From Acanthopleuribacter pedis (GTDB lineage: Bacteria > Acidobacteriota > Holophagae > Acanthopleuribacterales > Acanthopleuribacteraceae): a stretch of DNA of 64,000 bases. The first letter of the stretch is position 1. Each line of letters starts with the position of its first letter. A model generated the notes under the pieces. It saw only the letters and a list, made by a program, of their open reading frames with translations, was not told the origin of the DNA and searched no databases. Shown here piece by piece: positions 45,589 through 54,862 of the stretch. Both the position numbers and the translations under genes were made by a program. The stretch is taken from the NCBI RefSeq assembly GCF_017377855.1, contig NZ_JAFREP010000003.1:62001-126000 (forward strand). The letters are read 5' to 3'.

Positions 45589-47658
45589 TTGCAACGAATT
45601 TTGCGTGTTTTTTTGGTGCTTTTCCCTTGTGTATTAACGGGGCTTTTGGCCCAAAATGACGCGGTTGAACTGGACGTTTATTCCCCGGAACTGGCGTCCC
45701 AGTTGCAAGCTGTTCCCTACCAGCAAGAACTCATGGTCCATGGCTTGACGCTCGGCGCTTCCTTCGCCGCCGAGTCGCTTTCCCTGCGGCGTTTCGATGT
45801 GTTTGAAGACGGCGCGCGGGTGTTCGTTCACGGCGATCAAGGCACCGAGATTGTCGCCCCGCCGCGCCATCATTATTTTCGCGGCGAAATCCAAGGCCTA
45901 ACCGGCTCGCGCGCCTTTCTCAGTGTACGCGAGGACGGTCGGGTTTCCGGTTTGGTCGGCCATGAAGGCCGTTATTACCGTTTGGAGCCGCCCGCCACCC
46001 GTCAACCCGGTGAACCCGTTTTGGCCGAGATCGACCTCAGCGCGGCACCGCTGCCCGAGGAACACGGGGGTTTTTCCTGCGCCGCCGATCAGCTTCCCGA
46101 TCCGGCCGACCTGGATCCAGAACCCGCCAAACAGTTTCAACATCCACCCGCGCGGTTTAGCGGGATTCGCGGCGGCAACGCGACCTATTACGCATCCGTC
46201 GGTTTGGCGACGGACTACGAATTGTTCCAAAAATTTGACGACGTCAACCACATGATGACCTACATCAGCGACCTGTTCGCCTACATCTCGGCGATTTACG
46301 AGGCCGAGGTGGATACCCACCTGGTGATTGCCGACACGGACGTTTGGACGACGGCAAACGATCCCTGGCAGAGTACCTCGACCGGTTGCCAATTGTCGGA
46401 GTTTGGCCGTTACTGGAGCCGCAACCGCGCTGATCGCCCGCGCACCATCGCTCACTTTCTGAGTGGCAAAAATTCCGGTGGCGGGGTTGCCTGGGTCGGT
46501 GTTTTGTGTCGCGGCCCTTGGATGTCGAACCCCAATTCGAGCTGTCCTGAGCTGGGCACCGAACGTGATTTGTTCGGCGGTCCCTACGGCGTGAGTGCCG
46601 GTATTTCGGACCGTTTTAATGTGGACAATCCGGTGATTGTCTGGGACATCACCGTGGTGGCCCACGAAATCGGGCACAACTTCAATTCGGGACATACCCA
46701 TTGTTACGGTGGGATCGGCGGCAGCGAGGAACCTGTTGATAAGTGTGCCGGTGCCGGCGATTGCCACGACGGCCCGAACGAATTGCCCTGCGGTACCGCC
46801 GGAGGCGGCTGCGGTACCATCATGTCCTACTGCCACATTCGCGGCGGCGGCATCCGCAACATCGCGCCCACCTTCGGGATGAACCATGGTTTCGGTGTGT
46901 TGCCCGACCGTGTGCCCGAGCGCATGAACGCCCACGTCATCAACCGCGCCGCCAACAATCCCGACTGTTTGCCCCAGGCCTGCTTCTCGCCGAGCATCGA
47001 CCAATCGCCCGTGTCCACCTCGGCCTGTGTGGGCGACACGGTCGAACTAAGCGTGAGCCAGTCCTTCGGCAGCAGGTACCAATGGCGCCGGAACGGCCAA
47101 ACCCTGGCCGGTCAAACCAACGCGAACCTGGTGCTGAATGTATCCGGGTCGGAAACGGCGGGCAGCTATACCTGTGTGGTAACCAACGATTGTGCCTCGG
47201 TCGAAAGCGACGCCGCCGTGGTGACCTTAGACCCCGCCTTTGCCGCCGAGATTCGCCAGGGGACGCATATTGTGCAAGGCCTGCGTCCGGTACGGCTCGA
47301 CGGCGCAATTAGCTGTAACCGCGAGGTTTCCTGGACTTGGCAGGATGTGGCCACCGGCAACGTGCTCGGCCGCGACACCTTGGCCTTTACGATGCCGTTC
47401 CGCTACGAGGAGACGACCTCGGTGCAACTGCGGGTGCAGGACGTGCAGACCAACGCCGTGGTGCGTGCGTTCATCGAGGTATTGGTTCCAAGCGACACCG
47501 CCTTTGAAGACCTGAACGGCGATGGGTGCAACACAGTCGCCGACTTGCGTTTCTTGAGCCAGTGGTGGCGCACGCAACGCGCCGACGCCAACGGTGACAA
47601 CTTCATCGACGTGCGCGATTTCCTCTACCTCAACCTGGACGAATCGACCTGCGAATAA
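45589..47658 (+). CDS. Secreted metzincin (M12B-like) with one Ig-like domain and dockerin-like tail
   Basis: 689 aa from TTG 45589 (GGAGG, spacing 5). Same layout as the upstream paralogue: signal peptide, propeptide, zinc motif HEIGHNFNSGH (His359, Glu360, His363, His369), CGTIMSYCH Met-turn, one Ig-like domain (YQWRRNGQTLAGQTNANLVL), a PKD-like domain and a dockerin-like C-terminus (DLNGDGCNTVADL). Five Ig units fewer than its neighbour. Tandem duplication and subsequent Ig expansion or loss is inference. Confidence 0.92.
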   Translation: MQRILRVFLVLFPCVLTGLLAQNDAVELDVYSPELASQLQAVPYQQELMVHGLTLGASFAAESLSLRRFDVFEDGARVFVHGDQGTEIVAPPRHHYFRGEIQGLTGSRAFLSVREDGRVSGLVGHEGRYYRLEPPATRQPGEPVLAEIDLSAAPLPEEHGGFSCAADQLPDPADLDPEPAKQFQHPPARFSGIRGGNATYYASVGLATDYELFQKFDDVNHMMTYISDLFAYISAIYEAEVDTHLVIADTDVWTTANDPWQSTSTGCQLSEFGRYWSRNRADRPRTIAHFLSGKNSGGGVAWVGVLCRGPWMSNPNSSCPELGTERDLFGGPYGVSAGISDRFNVDNPVIVWDITVVAHEIGHNFNSGHTHCYGGIGGSEEPVDKCAGAGDCHDGPNELPCGTAGGGCGTIMSYCHIRGGGIRNIAPTFGMNHGFGVLPDRVPERMNAHVINRAANNPDCLPQACFSPSIDQSPVSTSACVGDTVELSVSQSFGSRYQWRRNGQTLAGQTNANLVLNVSGSETAGSYTCVVTNDCASVESDAAVVTLDPAFAAEIRQGTHIVQGLRPVRLDGAISCNREVSWTWQDVATGNVLGRDTLAFTMPFRYEETTSVQLRVQDVQTNAVVRAFIEVLVPSDTAFEDLNGDGCNTVADLRFLSQWWRTQRADANGDNFIDVRDFLYLNLDESTCE

Positions 47659-48163
47659 GATGTTTGGGATGCTGGGGGGAGGTTTGGTATCTGGTATTTT
47701 TACCGTTTCCATGAACGGGGTGGGGGATCAAGCCCAAAATCGATTTCCGGGATGTTGTTCCCATGGGATCAACAGCATCCTTGACCAATCGGCTTATGGC
47801 GCTGGTTGGCGCTCACGCCGACGAGGAATTACTGGAACTTCGAAACAGGAGCCTCGTCGGCAGGCTTGATAATCGCGCCAACGCCGATTCCTCAAGGACC
47901 ACTCCAGGAAAAATAGGTCCCTCCCGCCGCTGCTTCGCCGCGGCGGGGCCCTCCCATTTTTCCTTCCGTTTGCTTCGGTATCAGGCGGGCGGTTTTCCGC
48001 CTCTGCTGGAACCCTGGATAGGAAGAAACAGTGACAGTCAAAGGTAATGAACTGGATTAATGGGTGTTATGTGGGGACATTGCGCTAAGCTAATCATCGA
48101 AGTAACGGCGCCATCCGCGTCGGGAACCGGCAGCCGAGGGTGATTGGAACATCCGCATCCTCT
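47659..48163. other. Gap with GC-rich hairpin
   Basis: 505 bp without a recognised gene. CCCGCCGC (47923-47930) and GCGGCGGG (47940-47947) form a hairpin with AAAAAT on the left and CCATTTTT on the right. It resembles a weak bidirectional terminator, some 270 bp past the metzincin stop. Confidence 0.45.
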
Positions 48164-48343
48164 AACCTAAGAAGCGCGATAACTCGCGGTGATTTTGGCT
48201 AAACATCTGGGCTGCAACGGCCTGCAAAAATGCTCACCGCACCCAACGGGTGCGCGTCGTGCGCGACCCCGGCCCGCTTTTTCCAAACCATTTCGCTCCA
48301 GATCTTTAGTCAAAATCCCTCGCTCTTATCGCGCCTCTTAGGT
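48164..48343. repeat. Family B long-hairpin repeat, copy B2
   Basis: 180 bp, ACCTAAGAAGCGC to GCCTCTTAGGT. Its arms GATTTTGGCTAAACATCTGG and CCAGATCTTTAGTCAAAATC pair at 18 of 20 positions. The centre contains a CACCCAACGGGTG-type inner hairpin. It lies upstream of moxR. Confidence 0.85.
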
Positions 48344-48500
48344 CTAATCATCATGGCTTCCTGAGAAATACCGGAACCCAAGCCAAGCCCGGGTTCACCA
48401 AGCCAAGCTCGGCGCCACCAAACTCATCCAAACCCATCCGAAATATGAATGGGGCCTCAGAAAAGCAAATCAAGCGCTGTAGTCCATCCCGTCGCTCCGC

Positions 48501-48506
48501 TATAAT
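48501..48506 (+). promoter_or_regulatory. Possible -10 box (TATAAT) upstream of moxR
   Basis: A perfect TATAAT lies 80 bp before the moxR start. No -35 hexamer fits at 16-18 bp, so an activator or weak promoter is likely. Low confidence. Confidence 0.3.
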
Positions 48507-48586
48507 GGAATCTCGTTCGACGGGAGTCGGTCCTGCTAGCCCGCATTGCTCCTGTCCGCGCTTCGATTCCTGTTGTGGAGAGACAT

Positions 48587-49441
48587 GTGACACAGTTTTC
48601 CGGCACCGAAAAGTACTACCTTGATCCCGAACTTGAGGCGATCGTCAACATGGCGATCAAGATGGAAAAACCCCTGCTGCTGACCGGTGAACCCGGTACC
48701 GGCAAAACCCAGCTCGCCTTTGAAATTAGCCGTTCGCTGGGCACGCGCCTCGAAATTTTGCGCGCCAAATCAACCATTAAAGGGGAAGAGGCCTGTTACG
48801 TTCAAGACACCGTCTTGCGCCTCAACGACGCCCGATTCGGTACCGAACAGAGCGACCGCGATGTGAACCGTTTCCACGATTACATCATTTGGGGGCCCAT
48901 CGGCCGTGCCTTCCGCGCGGAGGAACGGGTGGTCCTGCTGTTGGACGAAATTGACAAAACCGAATCCGACGTTCAGGACAACCTGTTGGACGTTTTGGAA
49001 GACAACCAGTTTGTCATGCGCGAAATTAACGAACTTGTTTCCGCCAAACACCCGCCGATCATCATTATTACCTCCAACGCCAAACGCGAATTGTCCGATC
49101 CCTTCCTGCGCCGTTGTTTCTGCCACCACATTGCCTTCCCGAGCGTTGAGGATATGCGCAAAATCGTCGCCCTGCACTTTCCTGAAATGAAAGCGTCGCT
49201 GATGGAACCCGCGCTCACTATTTTTTACGAACTGCGCGAACGGGGCTTCGAGAAACCGCCCGCGACCAGTGAGCTGTTGAACTGGTTGGGCGCCATGATT
49301 CATGCCGGGGTCGCCCCGGGGAAAACCGAGGACTTGCCGTTCCCCGGCACCTTGCTCAAACGCACCAACGACATTCTCAGCTTCCGCAACAAAGGCAAAA
49401 AAGACAGCGGTCGCAAGCGTGGCTGGGGCGGTGGTTTGTAA
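48587..49441 (+). CDS. MoxR-family AAA+ ATPase
   Basis: 284 aa from GTG 48587 (GGAGA upstream; TTG 48575 is an alternative). Walker A GEPGTGKT (34-41), Walker B LLLDEIDKT, sensor ITSNAKRELSDPFLRRC. MoxR ATPases act as chaperones that remodel partner complexes, usually with a VWA-domain protein. The VWA gene is next on the same strand, separated by repeat B3. The stop TAA is part of the first base of B3. Confidence 0.92.
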   Translation: MTQFSGTEKYYLDPELEAIVNMAIKMEKPLLLTGEPGTGKTQLAFEISRSLGTRLEILRAKSTIKGEEACYVQDTVLRLNDARFGTEQSDRDVNRFHDYIIWGPIGRAFRAEERVVLLLDEIDKTESDVQDNLLDVLEDNQFVMREINELVSAKHPPIIIITSNAKRELSDPFLRRCFCHHIAFPSVEDMRKIVALHFPEMKASLMEPALTIFYELRERGFEKPPATSELLNWLGAMIHAGVAPGKTEDLPFPGTLLKRTNDILSFRNKGKKDSGRKRGWGGGL

Positions 49442-49608
49442 CCTAAGAAGCGCTGACGCGGTGATTTTAGCTAAACCTCTGGGCTACAACGGCCTGTAAA
49501 AGTGCTCAGGACCAGTGGGTGCGGTCGGACGCGACCCCGGCTCGCATTTTCCAAACCATTTTGCTCCAGATCTTTAGCCAAAATCCCTCGCTTCAGCGCT
49601 TCTTAGGT
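49441..49608. repeat. Family B long-hairpin repeat, copy B3
   Basis: 168 bp, ACCTAAGAAGCGC to GCGCTTCTTAGGT, the best-preserved ends of the three. It lies between moxR and the VWA gene, so if they are one transcript it would sit inside the mRNA as a long hairpin. Confidence 0.88.
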
Positions 49609-49651
49609 TTAACCGAACCCGGCTTTGGCCGGTTTTTCTTGGGGAGGGTTT

Positions 49652-50890
49652 ATGACCACCAGTGCTGATCCGTTTTCGCTGCACGCCGAACCGTTGTTTC
49701 TCGACTTCTTCTACCTGTTGCGCGATTACGATGTGCCCGTCAGCTTGACCGAAATCATTGATATCTACAAAGGTTTGGAGCTAGGGCTTGTCAAAACCTT
49801 GGACGAACTGTTTCTCTTCATGCGTTTGGCCTTGGTGAAACGCCCCGAGCACCTCGATAGTTTCGAGCGTGCCTTCGCCCTGTACTTTTTCGATATCGAT
49901 TTACCCGCGGTCGCCGAGGGGGATCGCGATCTGTTGCACACCAAACAATTTCGCGAGTGGTTGGAGCAGGCCGTCGAATCGGGCGAAATTCCCCAGAGCC
50001 AACTGTGGCGCATGAACCGCGACGATTTGATGAAGATGTTTTGGGAACGGGTCCGCGAACAGATGGAGGCCCACCACGGCGGCAACCGCTGGATCGGTAC
50101 CGGCGGCACTTCGCCCTTCGGCCATTCCGGTTTTTCGGAACGGGGGATTCGCGTGCACGGCGGCTGGAAAAACCGCTCCGCCATTAAAGTCATCGGCGAC
50201 CGCCGTTACCTGGCTTACGACGACCACCAAACCTTAACCGGCGCCAACATTCGCCAGGTATTGGGGACCCTAAAGCACATGGTACCCGTGGGTCCGCACG
50301 ACGCCTTGGATTTAGATGAAACCATCCGCGAGACCAGCCGCAACGGCGGTGAAATTGAGCTGGTGTTTAAGCGGCGCGAGCTGGACCGCATCAAGCTGCT
50401 GCTGTTCATCGACAACGGCGGCACCTCGATGTTGCCCTTTGTGAAGCACGTGCAGTTGTTGTTTAGCAAGGTGCGTGATCGCTTCAAAGACACCCAAACC
50501 TATTACTTCCACAACACCATTTACGGGCATGTGTACCGCAACCCGCGCCGGACCGATGCCGTCCCGTTGGAGAAGGTGTTGCAGGAATCGCCGGAGGCGC
50601 GGGTCTTTTTCATTGGCGACGCGAGCATGGCGCCGGAAGAGTTGTTTTCGGATTACGGCGCCATCGAATGGGGTACTGAAGATGCGCTGCCGAGCATTGA
50701 GCGCCTCAAACATCTGCGCGAACGCTTTAAGTATTCGGTGTGGCTCAACCCGATCCCCGCGGGGGAGTGGGACATTACCTACGGCAAGTACACGCTCAAC
50801 GCCATTCGCGAGGTTTTCCACATGGAAGACCTTTCTTTGGGCGGCATTAAAAAAGCGGTAACCTATCTGCAGGACAAAGCCGGTCTTTAG
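49652..50890 (+). CDS. VWA/CoxE-like domain protein, partner of MoxR
   Basis: 412 aa. ATG 49652 with GGGAGGG. The C-terminal half is a von Willebrand A-like domain: IKLLLFIDNGGTSM (Asp254, MIDAS strand) and later VFFIGDASMAPEELF. The first MIDAS motif is altered: DNGGTS in place of DxSGS. The N-terminal half is helical with CoxE-family character. MoxR-VWA pairs act together in cofactor insertion or stress responses; the target here is unknown. Confidence 0.85.
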   Translation: MTTSADPFSLHAEPLFLDFFYLLRDYDVPVSLTEIIDIYKGLELGLVKTLDELFLFMRLALVKRPEHLDSFERAFALYFFDIDLPAVAEGDRDLLHTKQFREWLEQAVESGEIPQSQLWRMNRDDLMKMFWERVREQMEAHHGGNRWIGTGGTSPFGHSGFSERGIRVHGGWKNRSAIKVIGDRRYLAYDDHQTLTGANIRQVLGTLKHMVPVGPHDALDLDETIRETSRNGGEIELVFKRRELDRIKLLLFIDNGGTSMLPFVKHVQLLFSKVRDRFKDTQTYYFHNTIYGHVYRNPRRTDAVPLEKVLQESPEARVFFIGDASMAPEELFSDYGAIEWGTEDALPSIERLKHLRERFKYSVWLNPIPAGEWDITYGKYTLNAIREVFHMEDLSLGGIKKAVTYLQDKAGL

Positions 50891-50963
50891 CAAACCGTGT
50901 CACCTTGTTCCCGTGTCGTCCGCCGGGAAGAAGGACACGGCAAGCGTACCGAGGAGAAGGGTG

Positions 50964-51662
50964 ATGGTTTTACACGCGATAAATACGGCAACAGCCTTTG
51001 TGGCGACTTGGGCGCGTTTTGGTTTGGGTTCGCGGGTTTCCGCGTTGGGGCCACGCCCCGAAAAGCCGTTAGAAGTGTACGAATTTGAAGGTTGTCCTTT
51101 TTGCCGCAAGGTGCGTGAGGCATTGACCGTGTTGGACTTACCCGTTGTGGTTCATCCCTGTCCCAAGGGACCCTCGCGCTACCGTGCTTGGGTCATCGAA
51201 AACGGCGGGAAGCGGATGTTCCCCTATTTGGTGGATCCCAACACCGACACCGCGATGTACGAATCGGGCGATATTGTGCGTTACCTGTTTCGCACCTACG
51301 GTGCGGGCAGGCGGCCCTTTTTGTTGGCCAGTGGTCCGATTGGGAACTTTTCCTCGCAAATGGCCTCGTTGCCGCGCCTTGGGCGGGGGACCTTTTACCG
51401 GGGCACCGTGGAGCCGGAGCAGCTTTTGGAACTCTACAGCTACGAGGCTTCACCATATTGTCGGCTGGTGCGCGAGGTTTTGAGCGAGCTGGGCCTGCCT
51501 TATTTACTGCATAATGTGGCGCGCGGTAGCCGGGCGCGCCAGGCTTTTGTGGCGCGGTCAGGCAAAATGCAGGTGCCTTATTTGGTGGATCCCAACACCG
51601 ATACCGCCTTGTTTGAATCGGGGGCGATTATCGCATATTTGCGCGGAACCTACCGCGCTTAA
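50964..51662 (+). CDS. Tandem glutathione S-transferase N-domain protein
   Basis: 232 aa from ATG 50964 (AGGAGAAGGG; a GTG upstream at 50913 is weaker). Two thioredoxin-fold GST_N-like domains in a row: CPFC at 44-47 with FPYLVDPNTDTAMYES, and SPYC at 163-166 with VPYLVDPNTDTALFES. There is no GST C-terminal helical domain. A hydrophobic N-terminus (5-20) may anchor it. It may act as a redox or glutaredoxin-like protein; the enzymatic role is unproven. It meets the convergent SSS gene with a 4-nt tail overlap. Confidence 0.85.
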   Translation: MVLHAINTATAFVATWARFGLGSRVSALGPRPEKPLEVYEFEGCPFCRKVREALTVLDLPVVVHPCPKGPSRYRAWVIENGGKRMFPYLVDPNTDTAMYESGDIVRYLFRTYGAGRRPFLLASGPIGNFSSQMASLPRLGRGTFYRGTVEPEQLLELYSYEASPYCRLVREVLSELGLPYLLHNVARGSRARQAFVARSGKMQVPYLVDPNTDTALFESGAIIAYLRGTYRA

Positions 51663-53146
51663 GGGACGGTCTCTTCCCCGTTCGATCTCACGAACAGATT
51701 TGCAATATGGGCGGTGATCAAACAAAAGGACATTGAAACCAAGGGCTTCCATGTCCACGAAAGCGGATATACCGGTTGGAACCATTCGGCGGGAATCACG
51801 GGGATGGTGGAAAAGGGCAACAGACTTGCCATGCCGAGCACCGCGCCGATGATCACCGCGCGTGAGGCGAGGTAGGGGAAGAAAAAGGCGCAGAGGAAAA
51901 GCCCGAGCAGGGGGCCGATGAACAGGCTGGTAAAAAACAGCGCCTTGGTGAGCAGCGATTGCTCGCCCGCCACGCATACAAAGGCCGCGAGCGTGCCGAT
52001 CACACCCCAAAACAGGACCCACATGCGCGCGCGCAGCAGGGTTCCCTTCGGGCATTTTTTGACGTCCTCGTTGTGGGGCAGGAAATCGGTGACCGTGGTG
52101 TTGGCCAAGGCCGTCACCGCGGAATCAAGTGAACTCATCGCCGCCGCGAAAATGGCGGCCACCAACAAGCCGGTCAAACCCGGCGGCAGCACGTGCAGGA
52201 TGAAGTAGGGGAAAATTTCATTGACGCCGAGGGCGGGCGGGAGGAAGGTGACGCGGGTGACCTCGAAATAGACGTAGAGCGCGGCGCCGACCCAGAAAAA
52301 CAGCAGGCCGATCAGGGCGCCGAGGAGGAGCGAGAGGTAGGAACCGCGGTTGGCCTCGAAGGCGTCGCGGCAGGACATGTAGCGCTGCACAAACTGTTGG
52401 TCACAGCCGCGAATGGCGAGATCGAACACGATATAGGCCACGCCGGCGGAGAGAAAGTTGCCCGCCTGACTGGGGTCGACCGTGGTATCAAACCATTTGG
52501 TTTTTCCGGCTTCAATGGCCGCCTCGCTCAGTTCCGCCCAGCCGCCGACGGCCTCGGTACAGGTCCAGAGCGCCAACAGGCCGCCGCCCGCCAGTACGAA
52601 AAATTGCAACACATCGGTCCAAACAACCGCCTTGAGGCCGCCGAACCAGGTGTAGACAATGGCGATGAACGCCGTGATGCAGATCGCCAGGTAGATGTTG
52701 AGGCCCAGCATTTGGGACAGGACCAGGGCCGGGCCGTAGAGCAAAATGCCCGTGCGCAGGAGCAAATGGGCCGTGTAAAAACTTGCCGCCAGCAGACGCA
52801 CCGGCCGCGAGAAGGTGATTTCCAAAAGTTCGTAGGCCGAGACGACCTTCATGCGCTGGAAGCGGGGAATAAACCAAACCGCCACAATCATAATGGAAAC
52901 CAAACTGCCGATGTTAAACATCAGGTAGGTCATGTCGCCCTGAAAGGTCTCGGCGGGGTTACCCAGAAAGGTGGAGGCGCTGACGGAGGTAGCGATCAGC
53001 GAGATGCCGATGCTCCACCAGGGCATGCGGCCGCCGCCAAACATGTAATCGTGGAAATCGTGGTTTTTGCGGGACAGGTACAAACCCATGGCCACGATCA
53101 CGCCCAAGTAGGCGATTAAGGCGAAGGTATCAAGCGTGGTGAACAT
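51659..53146 (-). CDS. Sodium:solute symporter (SSS family)
   Basis: 495 aa from ATG 53146 (AGGAG). About 13 membrane helices. Family features: ATSVSASTFLGNPAETFQGD in helix 2, the WTDVLQFFVLAGGG stretch, and AMSSLDSAVTALA near the Na+ site. It resembles the SGLT/PutP-like group, but the substrate (sugar, proline or organic acid) cannot be assigned. It is transcribed alone, facing the GST_N gene. Confidence 0.92.
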   Translation of the reverse strand: MFTTLDTFALIAYLGVIVAMGLYLSRKNHDFHDYMFGGGRMPWWSIGISLIATSVSASTFLGNPAETFQGDMTYLMFNIGSLVSIMIVAVWFIPRFQRMKVVSAYELLEITFSRPVRLLAASFYTAHLLLRTGILLYGPALVLSQMLGLNIYLAICITAFIAIVYTWFGGLKAVVWTDVLQFFVLAGGGLLALWTCTEAVGGWAELSEAAIEAGKTKWFDTTVDPSQAGNFLSAGVAYIVFDLAIRGCDQQFVQRYMSCRDAFEANRGSYLSLLLGALIGLLFFWVGAALYVYFEVTRVTFLPPALGVNEIFPYFILHVLPPGLTGLLVAAIFAAAMSSLDSAVTALANTTVTDFLPHNEDVKKCPKGTLLRARMWVLFWGVIGTLAAFVCVAGEQSLLTKALFFTSLFIGPLLGLFLCAFFFPYLASRAVIIGAVLGMASLLPFSTIPVIPAEWFQPVYPLSWTWKPLVSMSFCLITAHIANLFVRSNGEETVP

Positions 53147-53450
53147 GAAAAGGGCTCCTGTCGTACTACAGGGTGACGCGGTGGCCGTCATTTTTTTGGT
53201 AATGCCTGTCACTCTAGCAGTTTGCATGGTGTTTGGATACCGCGGGCATTGCGCGTTTCTTGAAAAAGGTGCTGGTCGCCGAGGATTGGATTTGCCACAA
53301 TGGGAGGGGTTCGGGTTTGTTTTGGCAACCGGCCCACCCGGCGCGGACGCGGGAATTTGGACGTGGGGCCGAAAGTTGGTTGCGAATCATTTCGCCGTCC
53401 GCCGTTTGCTCGGTTATAATCGGCTTCGTTTATTGTGAAAGAGGTTATTG
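53147..53450. other. Gap with TATAAT box before pcnB
   Basis: 304 bp between divergent genes. TATAAT at 53415-53420 lies ~30 bp upstream of the pcnB start; no convincing -35. The rest is featureless. Confidence 0.35.
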
Positions 53451-54728
53451 GTGTCAGCCTACCGCGTCCTTCCCCGAAGTGAACACGATATATCTCGAAA
53501 AAATATCTCGCAACCCGCGCTCAAGGTGTTGTATCGCCTCAAAAGCAAAGGGTATATGGCGCTGCTTGTCGGTGGGGCACTACGCGATTTAATGAGAGGG
53601 GTTCAGCCGCGCGATTACGATGTGGTGACCAACGCCTCGATTGATCAAATTCGCCACATTTTTAGGAACTCGAAAACCATCGGCAAACGTTTTCCCATCG
53701 TGCACACCTATTTTGCCGGTGATGTGATTGAAATTTCGAGTTTAAAACCGGCCGATGAAGATGACGGAGACAACCACGGGGATGCAGCCGAACTCGGCGA
53801 TGATCACGAGGACACGGACGAGCGCGAGGCCTCGTTTACCTGCGACGAGCAACGGCAGTTGCTGCTCGTGGATGCGCGTCAGCGGGATTTTACGATTAAC
53901 GCCATTTATTACGACATTCGCAACTTCGAGGTGATTGACCCCTTGGGTGCGATTGAACACCTGGAGCAACGTCGTTTGGTGCCCATCGGTGACCCGCGCG
54001 TGCGTTTTCAGGAAGACCCGGTGCGCATGTTGCGCGCGCTCAAGTTGTCGGAGCGCCACGGTTTTACCATTGCCGGCGACTTGGAAAAAGTTATTCAAGA
54101 GATGGCGGCCACGGTCAACGAAATTGGGCCCGGTCGAAAATATGAGGAACTGACCCGGATTTTGTTGAGCGAAGATGCCGAGGATGTGTTGGTTCGTCTG
54201 CGGCAAATGGGTTTGTTGCGGCGGTTGTGGCCTTCCGGTGACCAACTCCTCGAAAAATTGGGGTTTGGGGCCGTGGCCGAGTGTATCCACGCCGTGCCGA
54301 TCCACTATTCCCGCGGGAGTTACGCCAAGGAAACCCACACCAAGCTGTGGATGAGTTTGTTTTTATTGACGGATCACCAGCCCACCACCTCCAGCAAGGA
54401 GGAGCGGCCTGCCTTGGATGCGTTTCTGGGGTCGCTTGGGATGCCGTTCCGTACGCCGATCATCGAGGCCTTGGCCTGTTTGGGTGCGTTGCGCCAACAA
54501 AAAGGCGCCTACGGCGGCGCCCCGATCAGCAGCGAAGTTGCCGGGATGCTTGAATTTTGGGTGGGCTCTTTCGAACCTCAGTTAAGCCAACAACTCGAAC
54601 ACTTTTTTAAGCACCATGCGGGCGGTGGTCGCCGTCGTCGCAAGGGCGGCGGTGAGCGCCGACCCGGTCAAAACACCGGTCATAAAGGCAAACCGCGTCG
54701 CCGTCGCCGCCGCCGTCGCGGCAACTGA
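53451..54728 (+). CDS. pcnB: Poly(A) polymerase I-like nucleotidyltransferase PcnB
   Basis: 425 aa from GTG 53451 (GAGG, spacing 6). Nucleotidyltransferase fold with LLVGGALRDLMRG and the catalytic pair Asp55 and Asp57 (DYDVVT). An acidic insertion (DEDDGDNHGDAAELGDDHED) interrupts the loop before DARQRDFTINAIYY. The RNA-binding domain (PIGDPRVRFQEDPVRMLRALK) and a strongly basic tail (RRRRRRRRGN) match bacterial poly(A) polymerases more than CCA enzymes. It probably adds A tails that promote RNA decay. Choice of PcnB over CCA is from the tail and motif context. Confidence 0.82.
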   Translation: MSAYRVLPRSEHDISRKNISQPALKVLYRLKSKGYMALLVGGALRDLMRGVQPRDYDVVTNASIDQIRHIFRNSKTIGKRFPIVHTYFAGDVIEISSLKPADEDDGDNHGDAAELGDDHEDTDEREASFTCDEQRQLLLVDARQRDFTINAIYYDIRNFEVIDPLGAIEHLEQRRLVPIGDPRVRFQEDPVRMLRALKLSERHGFTIAGDLEKVIQEMAATVNEIGPGRKYEELTRILLSEDAEDVLVRLRQMGLLRRLWPSGDQLLEKLGFGAVAECIHAVPIHYSRGSYAKETHTKLWMSLFLLTDHQPTTSSKEERPALDAFLGSLGMPFRTPIIEALACLGALRQQKGAYGGAPISSEVAGMLEFWVGSFEPQLSQQLEHFFKHHAGGGRRRRKGGGERRPGQNTGHKGKPRRRRRRRRGN

Positions 54729-54862
54729 TCCGCCGGTTCGGTCCCCAGCAAAAAATCGTTTTCCGCTATGGGGTTAAGCCAACAGGAATGGTAAAGTGAG
54801 ACGGCACGAAACGCCCGCCCATGCATGACTCGCTGAACCCTCGTTGGGGATGATTGCCGGGG

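Noticed and set aside
47763..48047. 94-codon open frame after the metzincins
   Set aside because: No ribosome site; runs through a hairpin; unlike known proteins.
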